A stretch of 64,000 nt of DNA, taken from NCBI RefSeq assembly GCF_046480435.1, contig NZ_PKGC01000020.1, one strand, 5' to 3'. Positions 55,235 through 63,088 of this stretch are shown here, in pieces. A program made the position numbers and the translations under genes. Positions within the stretch are counted from its first letter, which is position 1; each line of letters begins with the position of its first letter. The notes beneath the pieces are model-generated. The model saw nothing but the letters and a program-made list of their open reading frames with translations, searched no databases and had not been told where the DNA came from. This stretch comes from Limnospira platensis (lineage in GTDB: Bacteria; Cyanobacteriota; Cyanobacteriia; Cyanobacteriales; Microcoleaceae).

Positions 55235-56149
55235 TTAAATCATTCTAATTTTGGAAGGGTCATTAATCCCCAAGTTTCCGGGTCCCAAATTCATGCTGAT
55301 ATCTAACCAGGGGGAACGGGTAATAGTGGCGCTAGTGGAGATATAATCAACACCAATTTCGGCAACTTGGCGAATAGTTTGTAGGGTAATATTTCCCGAT
55401 GCTTCAATTTTAATGCGGCTATTATACTGGCGAATAATCTCGATCGCCTCTTGCATCATAGCTAGGGACATATTATCTAACATGATAATATCCGCCCCCG
55501 CATTTACCGCCGTTTTCACCTGTTCAATAGTTTCGGTTTCCACCTCAATAGTCAGAGGATAAGGCATAGTTTCGCGAATTAGGGCGATCGCCTTTTCAAT
55601 ACCCCCAGCCGCCAAAATATGATTATCTTTAATCAAAACCGCATCATCAAGTCCCATGCGATGATTTTTCGCCCCCCCGACTTGAATGGCATATTTTTCC
55701 AACAGTCGCAGTCCTGGGGTAGTTTTGCGGGTATCCACCAGTTGAGTCGGTAAATCAGCGATCGCATCGACATATTCACCTGTGGAAGTGGCTACCCCAC
55801 TCAGTCGCATTGCCAAATTTAGGGCTACCCTTTCCCCCATCAACAAAGCATCTAGGGGTCCTTCTAATTGTAGAATTACTTGTCCACGATCGCACTGATC
55901 GCCATCTTTAACCGTTGGTTTCACCTGAAGGCGATCGCTTAACAGTTGAAAAACCCGCGCCGCCACTGGTAACCCCGCCACAATTCCTGGGGCTTTCGCC
56001 TCCCAATGGGCTGTTCCCCATAAATTTTCCCCCCTCAACAGACCATCAGTAGTGCGATCGCCCCTACCAATATCTTCCGTTAACCACTGTTTTAGCAGAG
56101 GGTCTAGGACTATCCAGGGCGGTAAAATTGCTGATTTGGGTTTCTTCAT
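55235..56149 (-). CDS. nadC: Nicotinate-nucleotide pyrophosphorylase (quinolinate phosphoribosyltransferase)
   Basis: A 304-aa enzyme converting quinolinate and PRPP to nicotinate mononucleotide in de novo NAD synthesis. Motifs seen are EDIGRGDRTTDGL (N-terminal), LVDTRKTTPGLRLLEKYAIQ, VGGAKNHRMGLDDAVLIKDN, EVETETIEQV, DIIMLDNMSL, IEASGNITLQTI and GVDYISTSATI. Length is about 15-20 residues more than typical owing to the N-terminus (MKKPKSAILPPWIVLDP), which seems genuine. The solitary 5S rRNA terminator lies 14 bases upstream, so nadC needs its own promoter, or read-through from it. Confidence 0.96.
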   Translation of the reverse strand: MKKPKSAILPPWIVLDPLLKQWLTEDIGRGDRTTDGLLRGENLWGTAHWEAKAPGIVAGLPVAARVFQLLSDRLQVKPTVKDGDQCDRGQVILQLEGPLDALLMGERVALNLAMRLSGVATSTGEYVDAIADLPTQLVDTRKTTPGLRLLEKYAIQVGGAKNHRMGLDDAVLIKDNHILAAGGIEKAIALIRETMPYPLTIEVETETIEQVKTAVNAGADIIMLDNMSLAMMQEAIEIIRQYNSRIKIEASGNITLQTIRQVAEIGVDYISTSATITRSPWLDISMNLGPGNLGINDPSKIRMI

Positions 56150-56162
56150 GGGATTTTTCCTT

Positions 56163-56207
56163 AAAAACTAAAGCCTCCCTCCGTTTATCACTGGAAGGAA
56201 GCTATAG
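56163..56207 (-). terminator. Intrinsic terminator of the 5S rRNA unit
   Basis: On the minus strand a 15-bp stem (CTATAGCTTCCTTCC with GGAGGGAGGCTTTAG; one U-U mismatch and two G-U pairs) closes a 10-nt loop and is followed by UUUUU (56163-56167). It starts 11 nt after the 5S 3' end. It is the strongest terminator in the window. Confidence 0.85.
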
Positions 56208-56217
56208 TTTATATTAA

Positions 56218-56335
56218 TCCTGGCATCTTGCTATTTTCCCAGGCAGCTACCCGCCAAGTATCTTCGCCGTTTCAGCGTTTCACATCCGAGTTCGGGATGG
56301 ATCGGTGTGGTTCCACTGAGCCATAGACACCAGGA
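56218..56335 (-). rRNA. rrf: 5S ribosomal RNA, solitary copy
   Basis: 118 nt on the minus strand. The ends pair as helix I (UCCUGGUGUC with GAUGCCAGGA, 10 bp with two G-U pairs). The conserved internal segments are UGGAACCACACC, CCCGAACUCGGAUGUGAAAC and GGUAGCUGCCUGGGA. No 23S or 16S sequence lies upstream: the 274 bases back to the next gene hold only a leader and a promoter, and nadC is downstream. It therefore seems an autonomous 5S gene, with its own promoter (56413-56441), a leader of about 70 nt that can itself fold, and its own terminator. It could be a functional extra copy or the tail of a dismantled rRNA operon. Confidence 0.95.
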
Positions 56336-56412
56336 AAGACTTAAAATCTTTCGAGGTTGCCGGAAACTCGCTCTCGCTGTCGCTCTTGCTTGTTTCCCTC
56401 GCACAATTAATA

Positions 56413-56441
56413 ATAGTAGTAGGTTATCAGATATATGTCAA
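56413..56441 (-). promoter_or_regulatory. Consensus sigma70-type promoter of the solitary 5S gene
   Basis: On the minus strand: perfect TTGACA (56436-56441), a 17-bp spacer, and TACTAT (56413-56418). Transcription would start near 56406, about 70 nt before the mature 5S end. The leader holds complementary segments GGGAAAC / GTTTCC and CGAGG / CCTCG that can fold ahead of 5S. Confidence 0.75.
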
Positions 56442-56609
56442 CCCCTTTGAGCAAATTTTTGGCAAATTTATGTCAAACCCTCTCCCACAGGGATTTTTCC
56501 CGTATCTGGGAATAGTTTATATTTCGGGAATGTTGCCGAAACTAGGCAACTGGGGGGGTAAATTATAAAAATCAGCTAGGCTCCCCGGCTACTGCAATTT
56601 TTTGGTAAA

Positions 56610-57299
56610 ATGTTGAACTTCTACGCTCAGATCCAAACTATGTTCCCTAAATGGTTAATAATACACTGGCGTTTATTATTGGTGTTATCAGTTATTGGCG
56701 GACTGCTCACGCCATTTGTGCTGAACTTATATATTAACTTGCTCACCCAAACTCGTCGCTATACTGAGATCGCCGATGTTCCAGAAAAACCTGTGGCGAT
56801 CGTCTTTGGGGCGGGACTTTGGGCTGATGGAACCCCTACACCGATGTTAGCCGATCGCATTCAGGGGGCGATCGACCTGTACAAACTGGGACGGGTTGAA
56901 AAGATTTTAATGACCGGAGACAATGGCACTCCCGAATATAACGAAGTAGTGGCCATGCAGCTATATGCGATCGACCAAGGAGTTCCCTCAAACGACATTC
57001 GCCTGGACTATGCGGGATTTAGTACCTACGAAAGCTGTTATCGCGCCCGGGAAATTTTTGGCATCGAGACGGCGGTACTAATCACCCAACAATACCACCT
57101 ACCCCGCGCGGTGTATATATGCAATCGTTTAGGGATTGATGCGATCGGTTTTGGCACACCGGACTGGGGCAAATTTCGGGATGATTCCATGCGATTCTAT
57201 ACCCGCCGAGAACTTCTAGCCGTTGTCAAAGCTGTTGTCCAAGTCCATATTCTTCGCCCTAAACCCACCTTCCTAGGACCCTTTGAGGGAATGTATTAG
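56610..57299 (+). CDS. SanA/ElyC-like (DUF218) membrane protein
   Basis: A 229-aa protein with one N-terminal helix (LLLVLSVIGGLLTPFVLNLYI) and a DUF218 domain outside the cytoplasm: AIVFGAGLWADGTPTPMLAD, ILMTGDNGTPEYNEVVAM, DYAGFSTYESCYRAREIFG and LITQQYHLPRAVYICNRLG. The family includes E. coli SanA and ElyC, linked to envelope integrity and vancomycin tolerance; the biochemical activity is not settled. An in-frame ATG at residue 11 (MFPKWL) is an alternative start. It is divergent from the 5S unit. Confidence 0.85.
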   Translation: MLNFYAQIQTMFPKWLIIHWRLLLVLSVIGGLLTPFVLNLYINLLTQTRRYTEIADVPEKPVAIVFGAGLWADGTPTPMLADRIQGAIDLYKLGRVEKILMTGDNGTPEYNEVVAMQLYAIDQGVPSNDIRLDYAGFSTYESCYRAREIFGIETAVLITQQYHLPRAVYICNRLGIDAIGFGTPDWGKFRDDSMRFYTRRELLAVVKAVVQVHILRPKPTFLGPFEGMY

Positions 57300-57400
57300 T
57301 CTGATACCTTCCCCAATTGTCTGGAGTTGCGTTAGACTATCGCAAAAGTATAGCAGTCAGATCATATCTGGCTGGTTTTTGGCAGCCTTTACCACCTTTG

Positions 57401-58297
57401 ATGATTGCTTTATTTTCTGCTGTTATCCCCGTTGGGTGCATTGTTATGATTGGTTTTATTGCCGGTAAAACCCTGATTATAGATCGCCAAACCATATCCC
57501 GTCTGCTGCTGTATGTTCTGTTTCCCATACTGATTATTGATACACTATATCGGACAAGTCTTACCCCCCAAAATATGGCAGGAATGGGAATAGGGTTTAT
57601 TTTGACTTATATATCATTGTGTTTGGTAGCTTGGGCGATCGCACGTTATTTAAACCTGTCTCGGTCAACCGAAAAAAGTTTAATTGCCACCACCTCCCTA
57701 TCAAATGTTGGCAATATGGGGTTATCTGTCACCCTCTTCGCTTTAGGAGAAGCCGGACTAGAAAGGGCGATTGTTTATTTAATCGCCTGGAATTTAGTAG
57801 TTTTAATCACAGCGCCAGCTATCATCAAAGGGGAAGGTTGGCAATCATCCTTAAAATTCACCCTCAGATTACCACTATTTTGGTCAATTATCGCGGCTTT
57901 GGTACTTTACGCACTTCCAATAAAATTGCCTTTTAATATTGATGAGGGATTGAATTTAGTAGCGGAATCGGCTATTCCCCTCGGCTTATTATTGCTGGGG
58001 TTAGAAATTGCCGAAAGTCACTGGAAAATTAGCCTTTATGAAGTGGGAGCCAGTTTTCTCAGATTAATCGGTGGTGCGATTATTGCCTATGGTGTGGGTT
58101 CCCTATTAAGACTCAGTGATTTGGATTTACAGGTGTTAATTTTACAGAGTGCTATGCCGACAGCTATCACGGCTTTTCTGATGGTTAATGAATTTGGCGG
58201 CGACCAAGTACGCACCGCCCGCGTGGTGGTAGTTTCTACTATATTATCGTTCCTAACTCTGCCTTTGGTATTATGGGGAATTAAAGCGATCGCCTAA
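57401..58297 (+). CDS. AEC-family (auxin efflux carrier) transporter
   Basis: A 298-aa integral membrane protein with about ten helices. The ATG at 57401 places MIALFSAVIPVGCIVMIGFI at the usual family start; an upstream TTG at 57317 would add 28 polar residues. The family patterns are VLFPILIIDTLY, SLSNVGNMGLSVTLFALGE (with the conserved Asn) and the C-terminal ILQSAMPTAITAFLMVNEFG. Members export or import small organic acids or auxin-like molecules; the substrate is not predictable. It follows the SanA-like gene by about 100 bases. Confidence 0.85.
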   Translation: MIALFSAVIPVGCIVMIGFIAGKTLIIDRQTISRLLLYVLFPILIIDTLYRTSLTPQNMAGMGIGFILTYISLCLVAWAIARYLNLSRSTEKSLIATTSLSNVGNMGLSVTLFALGEAGLERAIVYLIAWNLVVLITAPAIIKGEGWQSSLKFTLRLPLFWSIIAALVLYALPIKLPFNIDEGLNLVAESAIPLGLLLLGLEIAESHWKISLYEVGASFLRLIGGAIIAYGVGSLLRLSDLDLQVLILQSAMPTAITAFLMVNEFGGDQVRTARVVVVSTILSFLTLPLVLWGIKAIA

Positions 58298-58406
58298 AAT
58301 ATGACCCCCGATTTCATGGCGGAAATTCCGATAATCCCATGGGGTTGTTCAGAGCCGAGTCACAGTTGATCTAAAATATAGCCTGAAGCGATCGCTAGAA
58401 ATTACC

Positions 58407-59300
58407 ATGTGGAATCAAATTTGCGAACACATAACCACTGCTACCTCCCACACCTTTACAGCTAATAACCCTACTTCTGTAGGTGGTGGCTGCATTAACC
58501 AGGGATATCGCCTTAATGATGGCGATCGCAGCTATTTTGTGAAACTCAATAGCGCCTCTCAGGTTGCCATGTTTGAAGCGGAAGCCTGGGGAGTTAAACA
58601 AATGTGGGAAACCCAAACTATCCGCGTCCCTAAACCCATTTGTTGGGGTACTGCTGGCAATTCTGCTTATATCGTCCTAGAATGGTTAGAGCTAGGGGGT
58701 CGTAGCAATTCTCAGGCTATGGAGAAAATGGGGCGGCAATTGGCGCGACTACACCAGTGGACTCCCCCGCGAGACTATCGGGGATCTCAGCAGTTTGGTT
58801 GGGATATCAACAACACGATCGGATCAACTCCCCAAATTAATACCTGGACTACTGACTGGGGAGAGTTTTGGCGAGATCATCGCATTGGTTATCAACTGAA
58901 ACTCGCCAGACGGCGGGGAGGAACTTTTGAAAATAGCGATCGCCTCCTTGACAAAATACCAGAATTGTTGTCCGGTCATCACCCTAAACCCGCTTTAGTG
59001 CATGGGGATTTATGGGGGGGTAATGCCTCTGTTACCCATGATGGAGAACCTGTGATTTTTGACCCGGCTGCCTATTTTGGCGATCGAGAAGTTGATATCG
59101 CCATGACCGAAGTATTTGGCGGATTTTCCCCCGCATTTTATCAGGGCTATAATCAAATTTACCCTTTAGATAAAGGTTATTCTCGCCGCAAAATTCTTTA
59201 CAATCTCTACCATATTTTGAATCATTTTAACCTATTTGGTGGCAGTTATGGTTCCCAAGCCAATCAGATGATTCAGCAAATTTTACGTTCAAGTGTTTAG
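58407..59300 (+). CDS. Fructosamine kinase-family protein
   Basis: A 297-aa kinase-like protein. GGCINQGYRLNDGDRSYFVK holds the nucleotide-binding region with the Lys, and FEAEAWGVKQM the following Glu. The catalytic loop is LVHGDLWGGNASV, with Asp and Asn, and the metal-binding segment is VIFDPAAYFGDREVDIAMT. The family phosphorylates ketoamine (glycated) adducts so that they fall off proteins; cyanobacterial members are usually annotated this way without direct proof. The gene is monocistronic, convergent with the DUF262 gene. Confidence 0.92.
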   Translation: MWNQICEHITTATSHTFTANNPTSVGGGCINQGYRLNDGDRSYFVKLNSASQVAMFEAEAWGVKQMWETQTIRVPKPICWGTAGNSAYIVLEWLELGGRSNSQAMEKMGRQLARLHQWTPPRDYRGSQQFGWDINNTIGSTPQINTWTTDWGEFWRDHRIGYQLKLARRRGGTFENSDRLLDKIPELLSGHHPKPALVHGDLWGGNASVTHDGEPVIFDPAAYFGDREVDIAMTEVFGGFSPAFYQGYNQIYPLDKGYSRRKILYNLYHILNHFNLFGGSYGSQANQMIQQILRSSV

Positions 59301-59317
59301 TCGCTGATATTCTCAAT

Positions 59318-61030
59318 TTACCCAATGCGCCAAATGCCCGCAGCTATGGCAGCTAATCGCTTTTGCCGAGACTCAATTTTATGTTCATCCCAGGTATCAT
59401 AATGTTCGGCGATCGCTTTAGTAATTTCAAAATTACTCTGGGCATAAACATCCCGCTTAGTCCCATAATCCTGATTGCCAACTTCACGGTTTTTAGTCGC
59501 TTCGAGGGGGGTCATATTACCGAGGCGGTAGATTAAGCGTTCCTGTTTACTTTCCTCGATATAAGCCCAGGCATCCGAGGGATTTTCCGGGAGAATATGC
59601 TCTAAATTATAGGTGGAACTCTCAAAATCAAACGCTTTCCCGGAGCGCTGTTTCTCAATTTCAAAGAGAATATAGCGGACAATTTTCTTATGGCGAGTAT
59701 CCGTAGTGCGGAGTTCTTTTTGAGTAAAAGCTCCCTTAAACTGATGATCATCTGGATACACAACACCCAGCGCCGCCAAAACTTCCTCAGCAGTCTTATA
59801 GTGACCATGGGAAACCTTCACAGCAATCTCATTATACAAACGTTCTTGTTCATAGGTCTGCAAGTTGCAAATAACATTATAGCGAAATGAAATCACAGCG
59901 ATCGCTTTCAGAATGCGGGTAAAGGCATCTCTATCGTTGTCAAAAAATTGATGATAACAAGCTAACAGTATTGCCAAAGGCTGACGCACACGAAACATTA
60001 ACAGTTGCTTTAAGGCTTGTTTTTCATCGGGTTTCCAACTAGCATCATATGGGTCTCCAAGACTCGCATAAACCCCAGCATCATGCTCCAAACTGCGGAC
60101 TAAGCCAAAGGCATCTTTACGGCTTTTCACCTGTCGTCGAATGATTTTGAACAGATCATATTTACGGACAAGTCTATGGCGACTATTCCAAAAAATACGC
60201 AGAAATTCCGGGAAACTCTCACTACCCAATAAACCCACAATCCGCTCCCATTTATCTTCGAGGCTACGCATTTCTATATCATGGGTATCTGCGTTACTAA
60301 TGAGTGAAAATAAATAGTTTTTGAGTAGATCCGTGGCGGAAAGACGCACCCCTCTGGCGTTAAGAGTTTCAAAAACCTTAAAAGCGTTCAATTCATCTGT
60401 AACGGTGATCACAGTAAAAAAGAGTTTGTCTACTAGGGAATCAATAAAAGCCGCAAAATTTTGTCCACTATCAGATTGATTTCCCAGTCGGAGTCTGATT
60501 TTTTCTTTAAACCAAATAAATGCTTGGCGTAGTTGATGTTCAGAGGCTTTTAGACCTCGTTGAGGGAGGGGTTCTAGGGGGACTAGGTAGGTTTGATAAA
60601 AACGATCATTATGGCGATTTAGTCTGAGTTTTGATTGGGGAATGAGGGTGACAGGATCGACATAACCAATGTAGCTATTTTGCAGTTGGTATTGGCGACG
60701 ACTGTTGTTGAGTGCATCCAAGTCCGCCTTCACTAAATCTTGTAAATAAGACAAACCAGCCAGGATCATAATACTGATGGTAGTCATTCGTTGTTGACCA
60801 TCAATAATATCGAAGTGTTTGCTATCAGATGATTGTAGCACGAGGTAGCCCATATAATGAGCGGGTTCGCTATCTTCTTCAAATAAAGCAGTCAGATCTT
60901 GCCACAGGTCGTCCCATTCGTCATTTCCCCAGGAATAGTCACGCTGAAAGGGAGGTACATGATAGATTAAGCCATTACCCAGAAGTTGGCGGAAGGTGGT
61001 GTTGGTGGTGTGGAAATTTAGGGTTGCCAT
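59318..61030 (-). CDS. DUF262/DUF1524 protein (GmrSD-like, possible anti-phage nuclease)
   Basis: A 570-aa protein. The N-terminal DUF262 domain has VPPFQRDYSW (25-34) and the DGQQRMTT motif (77-84), a ParB/Srx-like nucleotide-binding pattern. A helical middle region includes LNARGVRLSATDLLKNYL. The C-terminal DUF1524 domain has YNLEHILP (His478) and RLGNMTPLEATKNREVGNQ (Asn505 and further), the layout of an HNH-type nuclease. Single-chain GmrSD enzymes cut modified phage DNA in an NTP-dependent way, and other DUF262 proteins act in BREX-type defence. No other defence genes are adjacent. The ATG at 61030 is well placed. Confidence 0.88.
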   Translation of the reverse strand: MATLNFHTTNTTFRQLLGNGLIYHVPPFQRDYSWGNDEWDDLWQDLTALFEEDSEPAHYMGYLVLQSSDSKHFDIIDGQQRMTTISIMILAGLSYLQDLVKADLDALNNSRRQYQLQNSYIGYVDPVTLIPQSKLRLNRHNDRFYQTYLVPLEPLPQRGLKASEHQLRQAFIWFKEKIRLRLGNQSDSGQNFAAFIDSLVDKLFFTVITVTDELNAFKVFETLNARGVRLSATDLLKNYLFSLISNADTHDIEMRSLEDKWERIVGLLGSESFPEFLRIFWNSRHRLVRKYDLFKIIRRQVKSRKDAFGLVRSLEHDAGVYASLGDPYDASWKPDEKQALKQLLMFRVRQPLAILLACYHQFFDNDRDAFTRILKAIAVISFRYNVICNLQTYEQERLYNEIAVKVSHGHYKTAEEVLAALGVVYPDDHQFKGAFTQKELRTTDTRHKKIVRYILFEIEKQRSGKAFDFESSTYNLEHILPENPSDAWAYIEESKQERLIYRLGNMTPLEATKNREVGNQDYGTKRDVYAQSNFEITKAIAEHYDTWDEHKIESRQKRLAAIAAGIWRIG

Positions 61031-61091
61031 GATTAATTATCACCTCTGGCTGATGATTAAATTCGGGTAAATTGGCGCAGAATAGATGGGA

Positions 61092-62036
61092 TTAACTTTT
61101 ATGGGAAAATCCCTGTTTTAATTCGATCGCACATTCGGCTAGTGCTTCCTGTCCTTGACTGATAAATTTGGCTAAATTAATGAAAGCATGAATGGTTCCT
61201 GAATAGCAAGATATTTTGACGGGAACTCCGGCTTTTTGGAGGCGATCGCCATAAGCCTGTCCTTCATCCCGTAGGGGGTCTAATTCCGCAGTGATAATCA
61301 AAGCGGGAGGCAAATTTGATAAATCTTCGGCTAACAGGGGGGAAGCATAGGGATTATTTTTATCAGCAGGGTTGGTGATATAAAAACTACACAAATGCCT
61401 AATATCATCGGTTCTCAGAAAGTAATTTTCGGCAAATAGGCGGCGAGATTCGCTGTCAATTTCTACCTGAGTTATAGGATAAATTAACAATTGATAAACT
61501 AGGGGGGCTAGTTTTTTATCTCGCCGTTTTAAGGCTACCACCGCCGCTAAATTTCCCCCCGCACTTTCTCCCCCCACCGCAATGCGATCGCTATCCCAGT
61601 TGTAAGTTTTAGCCTGATTAAACACCCACTCCGTCGCGGTCAAACCATCTTCAATGGCGGCTGGAAATGGATGTTCTGGTGCGAGGCGATAGTCTACTGA
61701 GACAACCACACATTCTGCGCCATTGGCGAGGCTGCGACAAATACTATCTACCATGTCTAAATTACCGATCACATAACCGCCACCGTGGAAATAAACTAGA
61801 ACCGGAAAGGGTTGGTTTCCCTTGGGGGTGTAAATGCGGATTGGTAATTCTCCACCGAGACCCGCAATGGTGCGATTTTCGACTTTGGCGATCGCTTCCG
61901 GTGGGTGACTGGCTTTAACAAACATCTGATTAAGGTTTCTCAATTCGGCGGGTTCCATGGCACTAATTGGGGGGTGATTAGATGCTGATACATGATTGAG
62001 AAATGATTGGGTTTCGGGATTAACTGAAGGGTTCAT
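61092..62036 (-). CDS. Alpha/beta hydrolase (hormone-sensitive-lipase-like esterase)
   Basis: A 314-aa esterase of the HSL family. The oxyanion-hole motif is VYFHGGGYVIG (HGGG at 84-87), the nucleophile Ser158 lies in GGESAGGNLAA, the acid in ELDPLRDEG and the His in SGTIHAFINL. YRLAPEHPFPAAIED is also diagnostic. The substrate would be a short- to medium-chain ester. Its start overlaps the upstream methyltransferase stop by 17 bases, so the two are translationally coupled. Confidence 0.93.
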   Translation of the reverse strand: MNPSVNPETQSFLNHVSASNHPPISAMEPAELRNLNQMFVKASHPPEAIAKVENRTIAGLGGELPIRIYTPKGNQPFPVLVYFHGGGYVIGNLDMVDSICRSLANGAECVVVSVDYRLAPEHPFPAAIEDGLTATEWVFNQAKTYNWDSDRIAVGGESAGGNLAAVVALKRRDKKLAPLVYQLLIYPITQVEIDSESRRLFAENYFLRTDDIRHLCSFYITNPADKNNPYASPLLAEDLSNLPPALIITAELDPLRDEGQAYGDRLQKAGVPVKISCYSGTIHAFINLAKFISQGQEALAECAIELKQGFSHKS

Positions 62037-62706
62037 TTATTGATTTATATTCAATACATAATTGCCGGGCATCAGGACGGTTTTCGGCTACAAATTCATG
62101 GCGATTTATTTCGGTCAAGCCGCAGGTTTTAAAGGCTGATAATTCTGCCTCAGATAAAGGCCATGGGGGGCCGTCCGGTGCGGCTTCGGTGTCACGAAAT
62201 CGGGTAATTAACAATAAAATACCATCGGGAGCCACCAGATTGGCGATCGCCTTAATTGCTTGGGATCGGACTTGTAAAGGCATGGATTGAGTAATCCTAG
62301 ATTCGAGTACAAAATCGAACTTTTCTCGCCAATTAGGATCGGGGTCTAACAAGTCGGCGACTGTATAATTTACCTGAGAATTGGGAAACCTTTCGCGACA
62401 CCAAGCGATCGCTGTGGGAGAAATATCAAAAGCTGTCACCTGAAAGCCAAAATCTGCTAAGGCTTCCGCATCATCTCCTAACCCGCAACCCAACACTACA
62501 GCGGTTTTATTATCATCCTCAATTGCATGATTTTTTAGCCATTGTTGCAGTTGGGGATGAGCCACCAATGTGGCCCAAGGAATCAAAGACGGATCGCCTT
62601 GGGATTCAGCATAAAGGCTTTCAAACCATGCGGTAGGATGGGATTGAGAATTTTCGACCATTTCGATAATTTTTTGCCTGAGATTGTTAGGAGGAACTAG
62701 AGACAT
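62020..62706 (-). CDS. SAM-dependent methyltransferase (class I)
   Basis: A 228-aa enzyme. The SAM-binding motif I is AVVLGCGLGDDAEALADFGF, then VTAFDISPTAIAWCRERF and a post-I acidic Asp in TVADLLDPD. VLESRITQSMPLQVRSQA and DGILLLITRF follow. It resembles small-molecule or thiopurine-type methyltransferases. Its coupling with the esterase suggests a shared small-molecule pathway, which the sequence does not identify. Confidence 0.85.
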   Translation of the reverse strand: MSLVPPNNLRQKIIEMVENSQSHPTAWFESLYAESQGDPSLIPWATLVAHPQLQQWLKNHAIEDDNKTAVVLGCGLGDDAEALADFGFQVTAFDISPTAIAWCRERFPNSQVNYTVADLLDPDPNWREKFDFVLESRITQSMPLQVRSQAIKAIANLVAPDGILLLITRFRDTEAAPDGPPWPLSEAELSAFKTCGLTEINRHEFVAENRPDARQLCIEYKSINEPFS

Positions 62707-62887
62707 GGGTTAACTAAGACTATAATGGAACATTGATTAAGTATGGATATTTACGATTATAGCCTATCAGTGTGATTCGGGAGGTCTCAGGTTATGATAT
62801 TTACCTGGATTTGAGGGGATTTCTCTTAATACAATTCTCAAATCCTACTATAATGCTATACTATACGGGTATTTTACGAGGCTAGTT

Positions 62888-63085
62888 ATGACTATAAAAC
62901 TTACGGTTTCTTCAATGGTTTGTGATGTTTGTGCTAACAGTGTAACCAAGGCTATTCATACTGTTGATAGTGATGCTACTGTCAATATTGACTTAAATAC
63001 AAAGGTGGTGACTGTGGAAGCAACTGCTTCTGAGTCGGCGCTAAGGGCGGCGATCGCTAAAGCTGGTCATACTACAGAATCATAG
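62888..63085 (+). CDS. Small heavy-metal-associated (HMA) domain protein
   Basis: A 65-aa Atx1/CopZ-like fold. The metal site is SMVCDVCANSV (CxxC, Cys12 and Cys15), followed by the expected beta-alpha-beta pattern (VNIDLNTKVVTVEATAS, AIAKAGHTTES). GAGG lies 6 bases before the ATG, and a TATAAT (62849-62854) with a weak TTAATA 17 bases upstream forms a possible promoter. Such proteins carry copper or similar metals to P-type ATPases. No ATPase is adjacent. Its stop is 3 bases from the convergent ABC gene. Confidence 0.88.
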   Translation: MTIKLTVSSMVCDVCANSVTKAIHTVDSDATVNIDLNTKVVTVEATASESALRAAIAKAGHTTES

Positions 63086-63088
63086 GAT

